Origin: an uncultured Bacteroidales bacterium
GTDB taxonomy: Bacteria; Bacteroidota; Bacteroidia; Bacteroidales; Paludibacteraceae
DNA: 15,511 bases
NCBI GenBank assembly: GCA_937891905.1
Contig: CALATT010000077.1
Span: 1 to 15,511 of the forward strand
Reading direction: 5' to 3'
Below, one piece after another: positions 7,971 through 14,798 of this stretch (positions are counted from its first letter, which is position 1; every line of letters begins with the position of its first letter). Position numbers and translations under genes: made by a program. The notes under the pieces are model-generated. The model had not been told where the DNA came from and searched no databases. It was given only the letters and a program-made list of their open reading frames with translations.

Positions 7971-9158
7971 ATGCAAACAATACGAGAAATATACCGCATT
8001 GGCCATGGTCCCAGTAGTAGTCATACGATGGGACCACGCCGTGCTGCAGAACTCTTTTTAGAGCGCCACCCTAATGCAGCCAAGTACCAAGCACACCTCT
8101 ATGGCAGTCTGTCAGCAACAGGAAAAGGACACCTCACAGACGCTGCTATCATCGATGTAATTCCTTCCATAGAGATCGTATGGCATGATGAGTTCTTGCC
8201 TTTCCATCCCAATGGATTACGCTTTATGGCATGGGATGAGAATGAACAACTATTGGAGGAATGGACCGTCTATTCCGTAGGTGGTGGCGCACTATCCGAA
8301 GGACAAGATGATAAACCCCAGGAATCGCCCAATATATACCCATTAACCACCTTAACCCAAATAGCCGAATACTGCGAGCAAATGGGGTGGGACTACTGGG
8401 AATATGTAGAGCACTACGAAGGCAAAGAGATCTGGGACTACCTGCGCGAAGTATGGCAAGTGATGCGCGACTCTATCGAGCGGGGCTTGGACCACGAGGG
8501 TGTATTGCCTGGCGAATTGCGTCTGCGCCGTAAAGCTCCCAGTTATTATATTAAGGTAGCGGGATACAAGGATAATCTTCGCACACGCGGATTAGTCTTC
8601 TCCTATGCGCTCGCGGTAAGCGAAGAGAATGCGTCGGGAGGAAAGATTGTGACGGCACCTACATGCGGTTCAAGTGGCGTGCTGCCTGCCGTCCTCTACC
8701 ATACATGGCGCTCACGCAATTTCTCGGAAACACGCATCCTACACGCACTCGCCACAGCTGGCCTATTTGGTAATGTGGTCAAGCATAATGCTTCTATCTC
8801 AGGAGCTGAAGTGGGATGTCAAGGCGAGGTAGGCGTAGCATGCGCTATGGCGTCAGCGGCTGTCAACCAACTCTTCGGAGGAACACTCGCGCAGATTGAG
8901 TACGCAGCAGAAATGGGTCTGGAGCATCACCTTGGCATGACCTGCGACCCTGTTTGCGGACTCGTACAAATACCCTGCATAGAGCGAAATGCTTTCGCAG
9001 CCGCGCGCGCATTAGATAGTAATATGTATGCAGCTTTTTCAGATGGAAAACACACGGTCTCTTTTGATAGAGTAGTGGAGGTAATGAAGCAAACAGGACA
9101 TGACCTACCTTCGCTTTATAAAGAAACATCACAAGGAGGATTAGCAAAAGGAATATAA
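7971..9158 (+). CDS. sdaA: L-serine ammonia-lyase (iron-sulfur, single chain)
   Basis: This enzyme deaminates L-serine to pyruvate and ammonia using a [4Fe-4S] cluster. The product is 395 residues with the beta-type domain first (IGHGPSSSHTMGPRRAAE) and the alpha-type catalytic domain from about residue 170 (NASGGKIVTAPTCGSSG). Three Cys, 283, 325 and 336, have spacing Cys-x41-Cys-x10-Cys, exactly that of the cluster ligands I know from the Legionella enzyme. An ATG at 7950 lies in frame but inside the dcp coding region; I chose the ATG at 7971 because MQTIREIYRIG matches the usual family start and it lies 4 nt beyond the dcp stop. The reading frame has no defects. Its position downstream of serC and serA puts serine synthesis and breakdown in one gene run. 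Confidence 0.96.
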   Translation: MQTIREIYRIGHGPSSSHTMGPRRAAELFLERHPNAAKYQAHLYGSLSATGKGHLTDAAIIDVIPSIEIVWHDEFLPFHPNGLRFMAWDENEQLLEEWTVYSVGGGALSEGQDDKPQESPNIYPLTTLTQIAEYCEQMGWDYWEYVEHYEGKEIWDYLREVWQVMRDSIERGLDHEGVLPGELRLRRKAPSYYIKVAGYKDNLRTRGLVFSYALAVSEENASGGKIVTAPTCGSSGVLPAVLYHTWRSRNFSETRILHALATAGLFGNVVKHNASISGAEVGCQGEVGVACAMASAAVNQLFGGTLAQIEYAAEMGLEHHLGMTCDPVCGLVQIPCIERNAFAAARALDSNMYAAFSDGKHTVSFDRVVEVMKQTGHDLPSLYKETSQGGLAKGI

Positions 9159-9180
9159 ACCATACATACGATTGATTGTA

Positions 9181-10497
9181 ATGAAAGTAATGAAATTTGG
9201 TGGCACATCGGTAGGATCGCCACAACGAATGAAGAGTGTAGCCACTTTGATCACAGACAACGATAGAAACATAGTAGTTTTATCAGCAATGAGTGGCACA
9301 ACAAATAGTTTATTGGAAATAGCCGATTATCTATACAAGCAAAATCTCGAGGGAGCAGGACTGTGTATCAATAAATTAGAGGAGAAATACAAAGCACATA
9401 TTGATGAATTATACAGCACAGATGAATACAAGCAAAAGGCATGGCTAACCATCCACGCTATATTCGATACCATCCGTAGCTGTACCAAAGGACTTTTCTC
9501 TGAGAAAGAGGAAAAAATCATCGTGGCACAAGGCGAGATGATGAGCACCAATATGATGACCTATTATCTATTGGAAAAGGGCTATAAAGTGGCACTCATT
9601 CCTGCATTGGAATATATGCGTACCAACGAAGATTGTGAACCAGATTTCAAATATATTCAAGACCACCTACAGCAGCAGTTGGCTCTTTATCCCGATGCCG
9701 AAATAATTATCACACAGGGATTTATCTGTCTCAATCATGCAGGTGAGATAGATAATCTCAAGCGCGGTGGAAGTGACTATACTGCCTCTTTGGTAGGAGG
9801 AGCTATTGAAGCCTCTGAAATACAGATTTGGACCGATATCGATGGCATGCATAATAATGACCCACGATTTGTACCCAATACCACACCAGTAGGACACTTG
9901 CATTTTGACGAAGCAGCTGAGTTGGCGTATTTCGGGGCTAAAATTCTACACCCTACATGTATCTTACCCGCCAAATATGCGAATGTGCCTGTCAAACTGC
10001 TCAATACCATGGACCCTACGGCGCCGGGCACTATTATCAGCAATATGATTGAGCACCGCAAGATAAAAGCGGTGGCTGCCAAAGATAATATCGTGGCCAT
10101 CAATATCACATCCAGCCGAATGTTATTGGCCTACGGTTTCCTGCGCAAAGTATTTGAGATATTTGAGAATTATAAGACCAGTATCGATATGATTTGCACC
10201 TCTGAGGTGGGTGTCTCTGTCTCTATTGATGATAAAACCCACTTACCTGCTATCCTCAACGAACTCAAGAAATTAGGCGTAGTTGAGGTGGATGATAATA
10301 TGTGTATCATCTGCGTCGTAGGTGACCTGGACTGGCGAAATGTGGGCTTTGAATCGGTAGCCACCCAAGCACTCAAAGATATACCTGTGCGCATGATCTC
10401 CTACGGCGGAAGCAATCATAACATATCTTTCTTGGTGGCAGCACACGATAAGCAACGCGCTTTGCAGTCATTGAGCACATACCTATTTAGCGAATAA
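9181..10497 (+). CDS. lysC: Aspartokinase, monofunctional
   Basis: Aspartokinase phosphorylates aspartate to aspartyl-4-phosphate, the entry step to lysine, diaminopimelate, threonine and methionine. The 438-residue product has the kinase start VMKFGGTSVGS with Lys5 in KFGG, the loop ITQGFICLN, the segment RGGSDYTASLVGGAI and WTDIDGMHNNDPRFV. Two ACT-type regulatory domains follow at about residues 302-365 (IVAINITSSRM ... SEVGVSVSIDD) and 372-438, so allosteric inhibition by an end product, probably lysine, is expected. No homoserine dehydrogenase part is fused. A frame extension from a TTG at 9172 is possible, but the ATG at 9181 gives the standard N-terminus. It is 22 nt after sdaA and 6 nt before lysA, which favours co-expression with the last enzyme of the lysine branch. 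Confidence 0.95.
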   Translation: MKVMKFGGTSVGSPQRMKSVATLITDNDRNIVVLSAMSGTTNSLLEIADYLYKQNLEGAGLCINKLEEKYKAHIDELYSTDEYKQKAWLTIHAIFDTIRSCTKGLFSEKEEKIIVAQGEMMSTNMMTYYLLEKGYKVALIPALEYMRTNEDCEPDFKYIQDHLQQQLALYPDAEIIITQGFICLNHAGEIDNLKRGGSDYTASLVGGAIEASEIQIWTDIDGMHNNDPRFVPNTTPVGHLHFDEAAELAYFGAKILHPTCILPAKYANVPVKLLNTMDPTAPGTIISNMIEHRKIKAVAAKDNIVAINITSSRMLLAYGFLRKVFEIFENYKTSIDMICTSEVGVSVSIDDKTHLPAILNELKKLGVVEVDDNMCIICVVGDLDWRNVGFESVATQALKDIPVRMISYGGSNHNISFLVAAHDKQRALQSLSTYLFSE

Positions 10498-10503
10498 TCT
10501 ATT

Positions 10504-11664
10504 ATGCTTCCACAAACTCCTTTTTATTATTATAATATACCGCTACTCAAATCCACATTGGATGCCATCCAAAAGGCTATCGAACCGCATCCTAATTATC
10601 ATGTGCATTATGCGTTGAAGGCGAATGCCAATCCTGTCATCTTGTCTCATATACAGCAGGCTGGCTTGGGAGCGGATTGCGTGAGTGGAGGCGAAGTGCA
10701 GCGAGCCATCGACTCAGGCTTCCCTGCACAGCAAATCGTCTATGCAGGAGTAGGGAAGAGCGATCGAGAAATCCTACTGGCTCTTCAAAACGATATATTA
10801 TGCTTTAATGTAGAGAGCATACCGGAATTGCATGTCATCAATGAAATTGCCGCCCAGCACAACCAAGTAGCGCGTGTATGCCTGCGTATCAATCCCGATG
10901 TGGCTGCGCATACCCATCAGTTTATCGCAACAGGCAAAGCCGAGAATAAATTCGGAATAGCTTATGCCGATATGATGGATGTTATCCAAATAGCAAGGCA
11001 TTTGGAGCATATTCAACTCATCGGACTTCATTTTCATATCGGTAGTCAAATAACGGATATGAATGATTATATCCATCTCTGCGAGCGCATCAATTCTATC
11101 CAAACGATGCTGCAAGAACACTCTATTCATCTCTCACTTATCAATGTGGGGGGCGGACTGGGAGTAGATTATGAAGACCCGCAAAACAATGCGATTCCTA
11201 ATTTCAAGGCATATTTTGATGTCTTCGCGCAATATTTGCAGCTAATGCCTAATCAGTCGCTCCATTTTGAATTAGGACGATCGGTAGTGGCGCAATGCGG
11301 TACGCTAATAGCCCAAGTACTCTATGTGAAGCAAACGCCTACCAAGCAATTTGTTATTCTGGATGCAGGAATGACCGAACTAATTCGTCCTGCCTTATAC
11401 CAAGCCAAACATAAGATAACCAATACCACTTCTTCATCCCCTATTATAGAGCGCTACGATGTGGTAGGTCCTATTTGTGAGTCGAGTGATGTGTTTGCCC
11501 AGGATATTTTGCTACCCACCACGAAGCGCGGTGATATTATAGCCATCCATAGCGCAGGAGCATATGGTGAGTCCATGGCCTCTACCTATAACTGCCGCCC
11601 CTTACCACCCACTTACACCAACGACCAAATAACTGATAACTCACTACTGAATACTGACAACTGA
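10504..11664 (+). CDS. lysA: Diaminopimelate decarboxylase
   Basis: LysA decarboxylates meso-diaminopimelate to L-lysine with PLP. The 386-residue protein has Lys39 in HYALKANANP for the cofactor, the barrel motifs GLHFHIGSQI and NVGGGLGVDY, the phosphate loop FELGRSVV, and Cys325 in GPICESSDVFAQD at the active site formed by the partner subunit. GAYGESMASTYNCR closes the conserved region. The final ten residues (TDNSLLNTDN) and the TGA stop are encoded by an array of 7-bp units that starts at 11632, so the natural end of the protein may have been replaced or extended. It begins 6 nt after lysC. The overall fold is complete, and I expect activity to be kept because the array begins after the conserved part. 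Confidence 0.95.
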   Translation: MLPQTPFYYYNIPLLKSTLDAIQKAIEPHPNYHVHYALKANANPVILSHIQQAGLGADCVSGGEVQRAIDSGFPAQQIVYAGVGKSDREILLALQNDILCFNVESIPELHVINEIAAQHNQVARVCLRINPDVAAHTHQFIATGKAENKFGIAYADMMDVIQIARHLEHIQLIGLHFHIGSQITDMNDYIHLCERINSIQTMLQEHSIHLSLINVGGGLGVDYEDPQNNAIPNFKAYFDVFAQYLQLMPNQSLHFELGRSVVAQCGTLIAQVLYVKQTPTKQFVILDAGMTELIRPALYQAKHKITNTTSSSPIIERYDVVGPICESSDVFAQDILLPTTKRGDIIAIHSAGAYGESMASTYNCRPLPPTYTNDQITDNSLLNTDN

Positions 11665-11694
11665 CAACTGACTACTGACAACTGAATACTCACT
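11632..11694 (+). repeat. Array of nine 7-bp units (ACTGACA type) at the lysA/MBL junction
   Basis: Nine successive heptamers run in perfect phase: ACTGATA, ACTCACT, ACTGAAT, ACTGACA, ACTGACA, ACTGACT, ACTGACA, ACTGAAT, ACTCACT. A tenth ACT then abuts the ATG of the next gene at 11698. The array encodes the last ten residues and stop of lysA. Because 7 is not a multiple of 3, the TGA in most units appears in all three forward frames. The array is also the whole upstream region of the metallo-beta-lactamase gene, which therefore has no recognisable ribosome binding site. Confidence 0.9.
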
Positions 11695-11697
11695 ACT

Positions 11698-13122
11698 ATG
11701 AAAATCCAATTCTTAGGCGCTGCGCGCGAAGTGACAGGTAGCAAGCATCTCATTACTACCAATTCGGGACATAAGATACTACTCGATTGCGGTATGTATC
11801 AAGGCAAAGGAATGGATACCGATGCGGCTAACCGCGATTTAGGGTTTGACCCTAAGGATATTGATTGTGTTATTCTCTCGCATGCGCATATAGACCATTC
11901 GGGACTTATTCCGTATCTCTATAAGCAGCATTTCCGCGGAGATATCTATTGCACGCCAGCTACGCGAGACCTATGCGCACTGATGCTTACCGATACAGCC
12001 TACATACAAGCCCAAGATGTGCGATGGTATAATAAGAAAATGGATAAACTCCATAAACCCAAAGTGCAACCCCTCTACGAGCAAACGGATGTAGATAAGG
12101 TCATGCGCCATTTCGTATGCTATGACTACGACAGGCGTTTCCGTATTTTTGATGATGTGCTGCTCACTTTCACTAATTCGGGCCATATGCTTGGTTCAGC
12201 CATCTGTTCGCTGGATATCTTTGAGGAAGACCAACCCGGAGGTGAGAAGCGATGGAAGCGAATAGCTTACACGGGCGATATTGGGCGCGCCAGTAGCCAT
12301 ATCTTATCTGCTCCGCAGGCTTTCCCACAATGCGATTATCTGATTTGTGAATCCACCTATGGCAATCGTATTCACGAGGATAGGGATGTGACAGAAGAGC
12401 AGTTATTAGGTGTAGTGGATGATACATGTGTCTATCGTGGTGGCAAACTCCTCATTCCGTCTTTCTCCGTCGGGCGCACACAGGAGATAGTCTATGTGCT
12501 CAATCAGTTGTATAATGATGGTCGCTTGCCACGCATACCTGTCTATGTCGATTCGCCGCTTTCGGTTAATGCCACCCAGATTTTCCGTATGTATCCACAA
12601 GCTTTGTCGGACGAAGTGCGAGATACCTTGCGTTATGATGACGACCCCTTTGGATTTAATACCTTGCGCTATATAACGGATATACGGGAATCTAAGCGCC
12701 TCAATACCGATCCTCATCCTGCTATCATCATCTCATCCAGTGGCATGTTGGAGGCGGGGCGTATCAAGCACCATGTGGCAAATCATATCTCTGACCCCAA
12801 CTGTACGATACTCATTGTCGGTTACTGTGCACCCACCACATTAGGCGCGCGTATTCAAAACCCAGACCTTAAATGGGTGTCTATCTTTGGCATGGATAGG
12901 CGTATTAAGGCGCAGATAACGAAGATTGAAGGATACTCAGGTCATGGCGATTGGCAAGAGATGATCGCTTATTTCACCCATTGCCAGAATATAGCGCATA
13001 TCCAGCGCACTTTCATCGTCCATGGCGAACAATCAGCAGCCGAAGAATACAAAGACCACCTTTACGAGGCGGGCTTTAGAGGCGTCGAAGTGCCTGAGAA
13101 AGGGCAAGTAGTGGTGCTATAG
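11698..13122 (+). CDS. Beta-CASP metallo-beta-lactamase fold RNA nuclease (YSH1/CPSF-like)
   Basis: The 474-residue protein starts with MKIQFLGAAREVTGSKHLI, typical of bacterial beta-CASP proteins related to the cleavage factor CPSF-73. Metal ligands are visible: His62, His64, Asp66 and His67 in HAHIDHSG, His163 in NSGHMLGSA, and Asp194 in YTGDIGR. The beta-CASP part has ICESTYGNR, then SSGMLEAGRIKHH and the GYCAPTTLGARI segment. The RMMBL end has YSGHGDW and FIVHGEQ. Such proteins cut or trim RNA in the cytoplasm; the actual substrate here cannot be told. It starts 33 nt after lysA, directly behind the heptamer array, and is the last gene of the + run. There is no clear + strand terminator behind it: the nearby hairpin has its T-run on the other strand. 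RNase J is a more distant alternative. Confidence 0.9.
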   Translation: MKIQFLGAAREVTGSKHLITTNSGHKILLDCGMYQGKGMDTDAANRDLGFDPKDIDCVILSHAHIDHSGLIPYLYKQHFRGDIYCTPATRDLCALMLTDTAYIQAQDVRWYNKKMDKLHKPKVQPLYEQTDVDKVMRHFVCYDYDRRFRIFDDVLLTFTNSGHMLGSAICSLDIFEEDQPGGEKRWKRIAYTGDIGRASSHILSAPQAFPQCDYLICESTYGNRIHEDRDVTEEQLLGVVDDTCVYRGGKLLIPSFSVGRTQEIVYVLNQLYNDGRLPRIPVYVDSPLSVNATQIFRMYPQALSDEVRDTLRYDDDPFGFNTLRYITDIRESKRLNTDPHPAIIISSSGMLEAGRIKHHVANHISDPNCTILIVGYCAPTTLGARIQNPDLKWVSIFGMDRRIKAQITKIEGYSGHGDWQEMIAYFTHCQNIAHIQRTFIVHGEQSAAEEYKDHLYEAGFRGVEVPEKGQVVVL

Positions 13123-13150
13123 CGCCCCAAGAATCTTAGGCACTCCTATA

Positions 13151-13183
13151 GCATAAAAAAAGAAGAGAGCCAATTGGCTCTCT
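13151..13183 (-). terminator. Rho-independent terminator of tRNA-Pro
   Basis: A perfect 20-bp palindrome (13164-13183, arms AGAGAGCCAA and TTGGCTCTCT) is followed on the - strand by TCTTTTTTTATGC. The hairpin begins one base after the tRNA discriminator base. On the + strand it is not followed by a T-run, so it is not an obvious stop for the upstream nuclease gene. Confidence 0.85.
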
Positions 13184-13184
13184 G

Positions 13185-13259
13185 TCGGGTAGGCGAGATT
13201 CGAACTCACGACCTCCTGCTCCCAAAGCAGGCATTCTAACCGGGCTGAACTACTACCCG
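13185..13259 (-). tRNA. tRNA-Pro (anticodon TGG)
   Basis: The - strand folds as a 75-nt cloverleaf. The acceptor is CGGGTAG with CTACCCG and discriminator A. The D-arm is GTTC/GAAT with a 10-nt loop containing GG. The anticodon stem is CCTGC/GCAGG with loop TTTGGGA, giving anticodon TGG. The T-arm is GTGAG/CTCGC around TTCGAAT. CCA is not encoded and must be added after transcription. It stands alone, opposite in direction to the genes on both sides, with its own promoter and terminator. Confidence 0.96.
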
Positions 13260-13274
13260 CTGCAAAAGCGAGTG

Positions 13275-13306
13275 CAAAGGTACAACAATTTTTTGAATTG
13301 ACCAAA
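13275..13306 (-). promoter_or_regulatory. Bacteroidetes-type promoter of tRNA-Pro
   Basis: Read on the - strand, TTTG (13303-13306) is followed after 20 nt by TACCTTTG (13275-13282), matching the Bacteroidetes -33 TTTG and -7 TAnnTTTG pattern. The tRNA 5' end lies 15 nt beyond the -7 box, leaving a short leader for removal by RNase P. Confidence 0.82.
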
Positions 13307-13312
13307 TATTTT

Positions 13313-13343
13313 GCAAAAAAAATGCAAAAAAACGCAAAAAAAC
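13313..13343 (+). repeat. Three phased A-tracts upstream of the HAD gene
   Basis: Three GCA-runs follow each other: A8 at 13315-13322, A7 at 13326-13332 and A7 at 13336-13342. Their starts are 11 and 10 bp apart, close to one helical turn, which is the classic arrangement for curved DNA. The block ends 9 nt before the ATG at 13353. An alternative is an A-rich untranslated leader that helps translation, as known in Bacteroidetes. Confidence 0.75.
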
Positions 13344-13352
13344 ATATAAAGA

Positions 13353-14045
13353 ATGAAATATAAGGCTATTTTTGTAGATATAGACGATACTTTACTCGAT
13401 TATATACCCTGTTGCAGACAATCCTTTGACGAAGCATTACAACTCATCCAAATGGACCATGTGGAAGATAAAGATCGGCTTTTTGACCTCTTTATGGAGA
13501 TTTCCAATCGCTTGTTCTCAGAGGCAAAGCGAGGTATCTATACCGTGGCGCAAGTGATGGACCTCTATCCTGCCGAGTTTATAGAGAGAGCAGGGTGGCC
13601 TCAACATCTACTCGAACCTTTCACCCAGGGATTTAGACAAGGATGGGGAAATAGTCATGCCTTGGTAGAAGGAGCATTTGAAATGCTGCAAACCTTACAT
13701 CAGCGAGGATATAAACTCTACGCAGCCAGCAATAGTTTTGGTCACTTGCAGCGGATGCGATTGCAATTAGCGGGAGTATTGCCCTTCTTTGAAGGAACCT
13801 ATATCTCGATGGATATAGGCTATGATAAGCCCGATAGGCGCTTTTATGATTTTGCATTGAATGATGCGCAATTATCAGCTGATGAGGTGCTTATGGTAGG
13901 GGATAGTATGACTACAGATATTATTGGAGCGCAGCAAGTGGGAATAGATACATGCTGGTTCAATCCTACGCATCGCCCAATAGGAACGACACAACCCACC
14001 TATGAAATTCACGATTTATTGTCCCTCTTAACCGTATTACCGTGA
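13353..14045 (+). CDS. HAD-superfamily phosphatase, YjjG-like
   Basis: The 230-residue protein is a haloacid dehalogenase-type hydrolase with a helical cap of subfamily I. Motif I is FVDIDDTLLDY, with nucleophile Asp9 and acid Asp11. Motif II is the Ser/Asn of YAASNSFG, motif III the Lys of GYDKPDRRFYDFAL, and motif IV LMVGDSMTTDIIGAQQVG. The arrangement, with a cap of about 80 residues, and the wording of motifs III and IV resemble YjjG pyrimidine 5'-nucleotidases, which dephosphorylate UMP, dTMP and non-standard nucleotides. Substrate cannot be settled from sequence. The gene is preceded by phased A-tracts and I see no clean -7 box on its strand. Its 3' end overlaps the convergent acyltransferase gene by 37 bp. 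Confidence 0.9.
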   Translation: MKYKAIFVDIDDTLLDYIPCCRQSFDEALQLIQMDHVEDKDRLFDLFMEISNRLFSEAKRGIYTVAQVMDLYPAEFIERAGWPQHLLEPFTQGFRQGWGNSHALVEGAFEMLQTLHQRGYKLYAASNSFGHLQRMRLQLAGVLPFFEGTYISMDIGYDKPDRRFYDFALNDAQLSADEVLMVGDSMTTDIIGAQQVGIDTCWFNPTHRPIGTTQPTYEIHDLLSLLTVLP

Positions 14046-14692
14046 TCCAAAGGATGGTTATACCATGCTTCCAACTGCTGATTGAATTGGCGTTTATCGA
14101 GCGTGGCGGCCCATCGGCGTACATCATCGGTGCGGTCCTCGAAATGCAGAACAACGGTTCGGCGCCATTTCCATTTTTTCTCTTTTAGTTTCGACCAATG
14201 ACTGCTTTCTAATCCGCGCATGCGGCATAGGATAACCCGCACCCCATCAGGTAATGCGCTGCATACCTCATAGGCCAAACGACGATTACCAATCATCTCT
14301 TTGTCTATCGTCTTAATATGTCCGCTGGGGTAGAAACATATATCTTCGCCGGCCTTCAACTGACGAATCACTTCCTCACTCAAGTGCTGGGCTATCTGTG
14401 CGCCTTCTTCGCGTGATAATTTGCTTTTTTGTAAATCCGGCACTTCGATAGCACCCGCATACCGCAGTATGCGTCCATACAACCAATGGCGCATGAATAA
14501 TTCGTCCACCAAGGGGCGTATTGGTAAGTACCATAATTCGGTTACAAGCAATAATGGATCTACATACGCTGTGTGATTAGGAAGCACCAGATAGGTGTGC
14601 TTATCACGCAGTATCTCACCGCCCTCGATGTGTACATCGTAATGGATGTGAAAAAGACCCTTTAATATCTTCGCTATAATAAATCGATTCAT
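14009..14692 (-). CDS. PlsC-type 1-acyl-glycerol-3-phosphate acyltransferase family protein
   Basis: Members of this family put a fatty acyl chain on lysophosphatidic acid or similar acceptors at the inner membrane. The 227-residue product has the catalytic motif NHTAYVD (His40, Asp45). The usual FPEGTRS motif is replaced by FYPSGHIKTID, and a further segment VRVILCRMRGLESSHW follows. I recall similar YPSG/YPAG and VRTRGL wording in acyltransferases related to Aas, so this is probably a known variant with another acceptor. The frame is open back to 14761, but that stretch covers the promoter, so I start at ATG 14692 (MNRFIIAKILKGLF). It is divergent from the C_GCAxxG gene and overlaps the HAD gene tail by 37 bp. 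Confidence 0.85.
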   Translation of the reverse strand: MNRFIIAKILKGLFHIHYDVHIEGGEILRDKHTYLVLPNHTAYVDPLLLVTELWYLPIRPLVDELFMRHWLYGRILRYAGAIEVPDLQKSKLSREEGAQIAQHLSEEVIRQLKAGEDICFYPSGHIKTIDKEMIGNRRLAYEVCSALPDGVRVILCRMRGLESSHWSKLKEKKWKWRRTVVLHFEDRTDDVRRWAATLDKRQFNQQLEAWYNHPLDHGNTVKRDNKS

Positions 14693-14701
14693 AATTGAGC
14701 G

Positions 14702-14733
14702 CAAAGGTACTACTTTTTTCGTAAAAATACAAA
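14702..14733 (-). promoter_or_regulatory. Bacteroidetes-type promoter of the plsC-like gene
   Basis: On the - strand TTTG (14730-14733) is followed after 20 nt by TACCTTTG (14702-14709). The end of the -7 box is only 9 nt from the ATG at 14692, so the transcript would have almost no leader. The spacing is identical to that of the tRNA-Pro promoter. It also shows that the upstream 23-codon extension of the frame is not translated. Confidence 0.82.
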
Positions 14734-14771
14734 AAAACGCATTTCTATTTTCTCTTTTCAATTATTTTTTG

Positions 14772-14779
14772 TACCTTTG
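14772..14779 (+). promoter_or_regulatory. -7 promoter box of the C_GCAxxG_C_C gene
   Basis: TACCTTTG lies 19 nt before the ATG at 14799, again the Bacteroidetes TAnnTTTG box. At 20 nt upstream the -33 position reads TTTT (14748-14751) rather than TTTG. The predicted leader is about 14 nt and A-rich, with no Shine-Dalgarno motif. Confidence 0.75.
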
Positions 14780-14798
14780 CCCCATAAATACAATTACT

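Noticed and set aside
9133..9139. AAGGAGG as Shine-Dalgarno for lysC
   Set aside because: It lies 41 nt before the ATG inside the sdaA coding region, too far to act, and it is explained by the sdaA codons.
9159..9180. Lysine riboswitch or other leader before lysC
   Set aside because: The gap after sdaA is only 22 nt, far too short for a riboswitch, and no hairpin is visible.
11632..11697. Heptamer array as a CRISPR or iteron origin
   Set aside because: Units are only 7 bp with no spacers, no cas or rep genes are nearby, and the array overlaps a coding end.
13115..13153. GCTATAG/CTATAGC inverted repeat as + strand terminator of the nuclease gene
   Set aside because: The arms are 7 bp with a loop of more than 20 nt; the A-run behind it gives no T-run on the + strand.
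13307..13313. TATTTTG as -7 box for the HAD gene
   Set aside because: It is one base short of TAnnTTTG and the nearest TTTG is too close for a -33 box.
14693..14761. 23-codon N-terminal extension of the plsC-like gene
   Set aside because: It would run through the TACCTTTG promoter box and adds nothing resembling the family.
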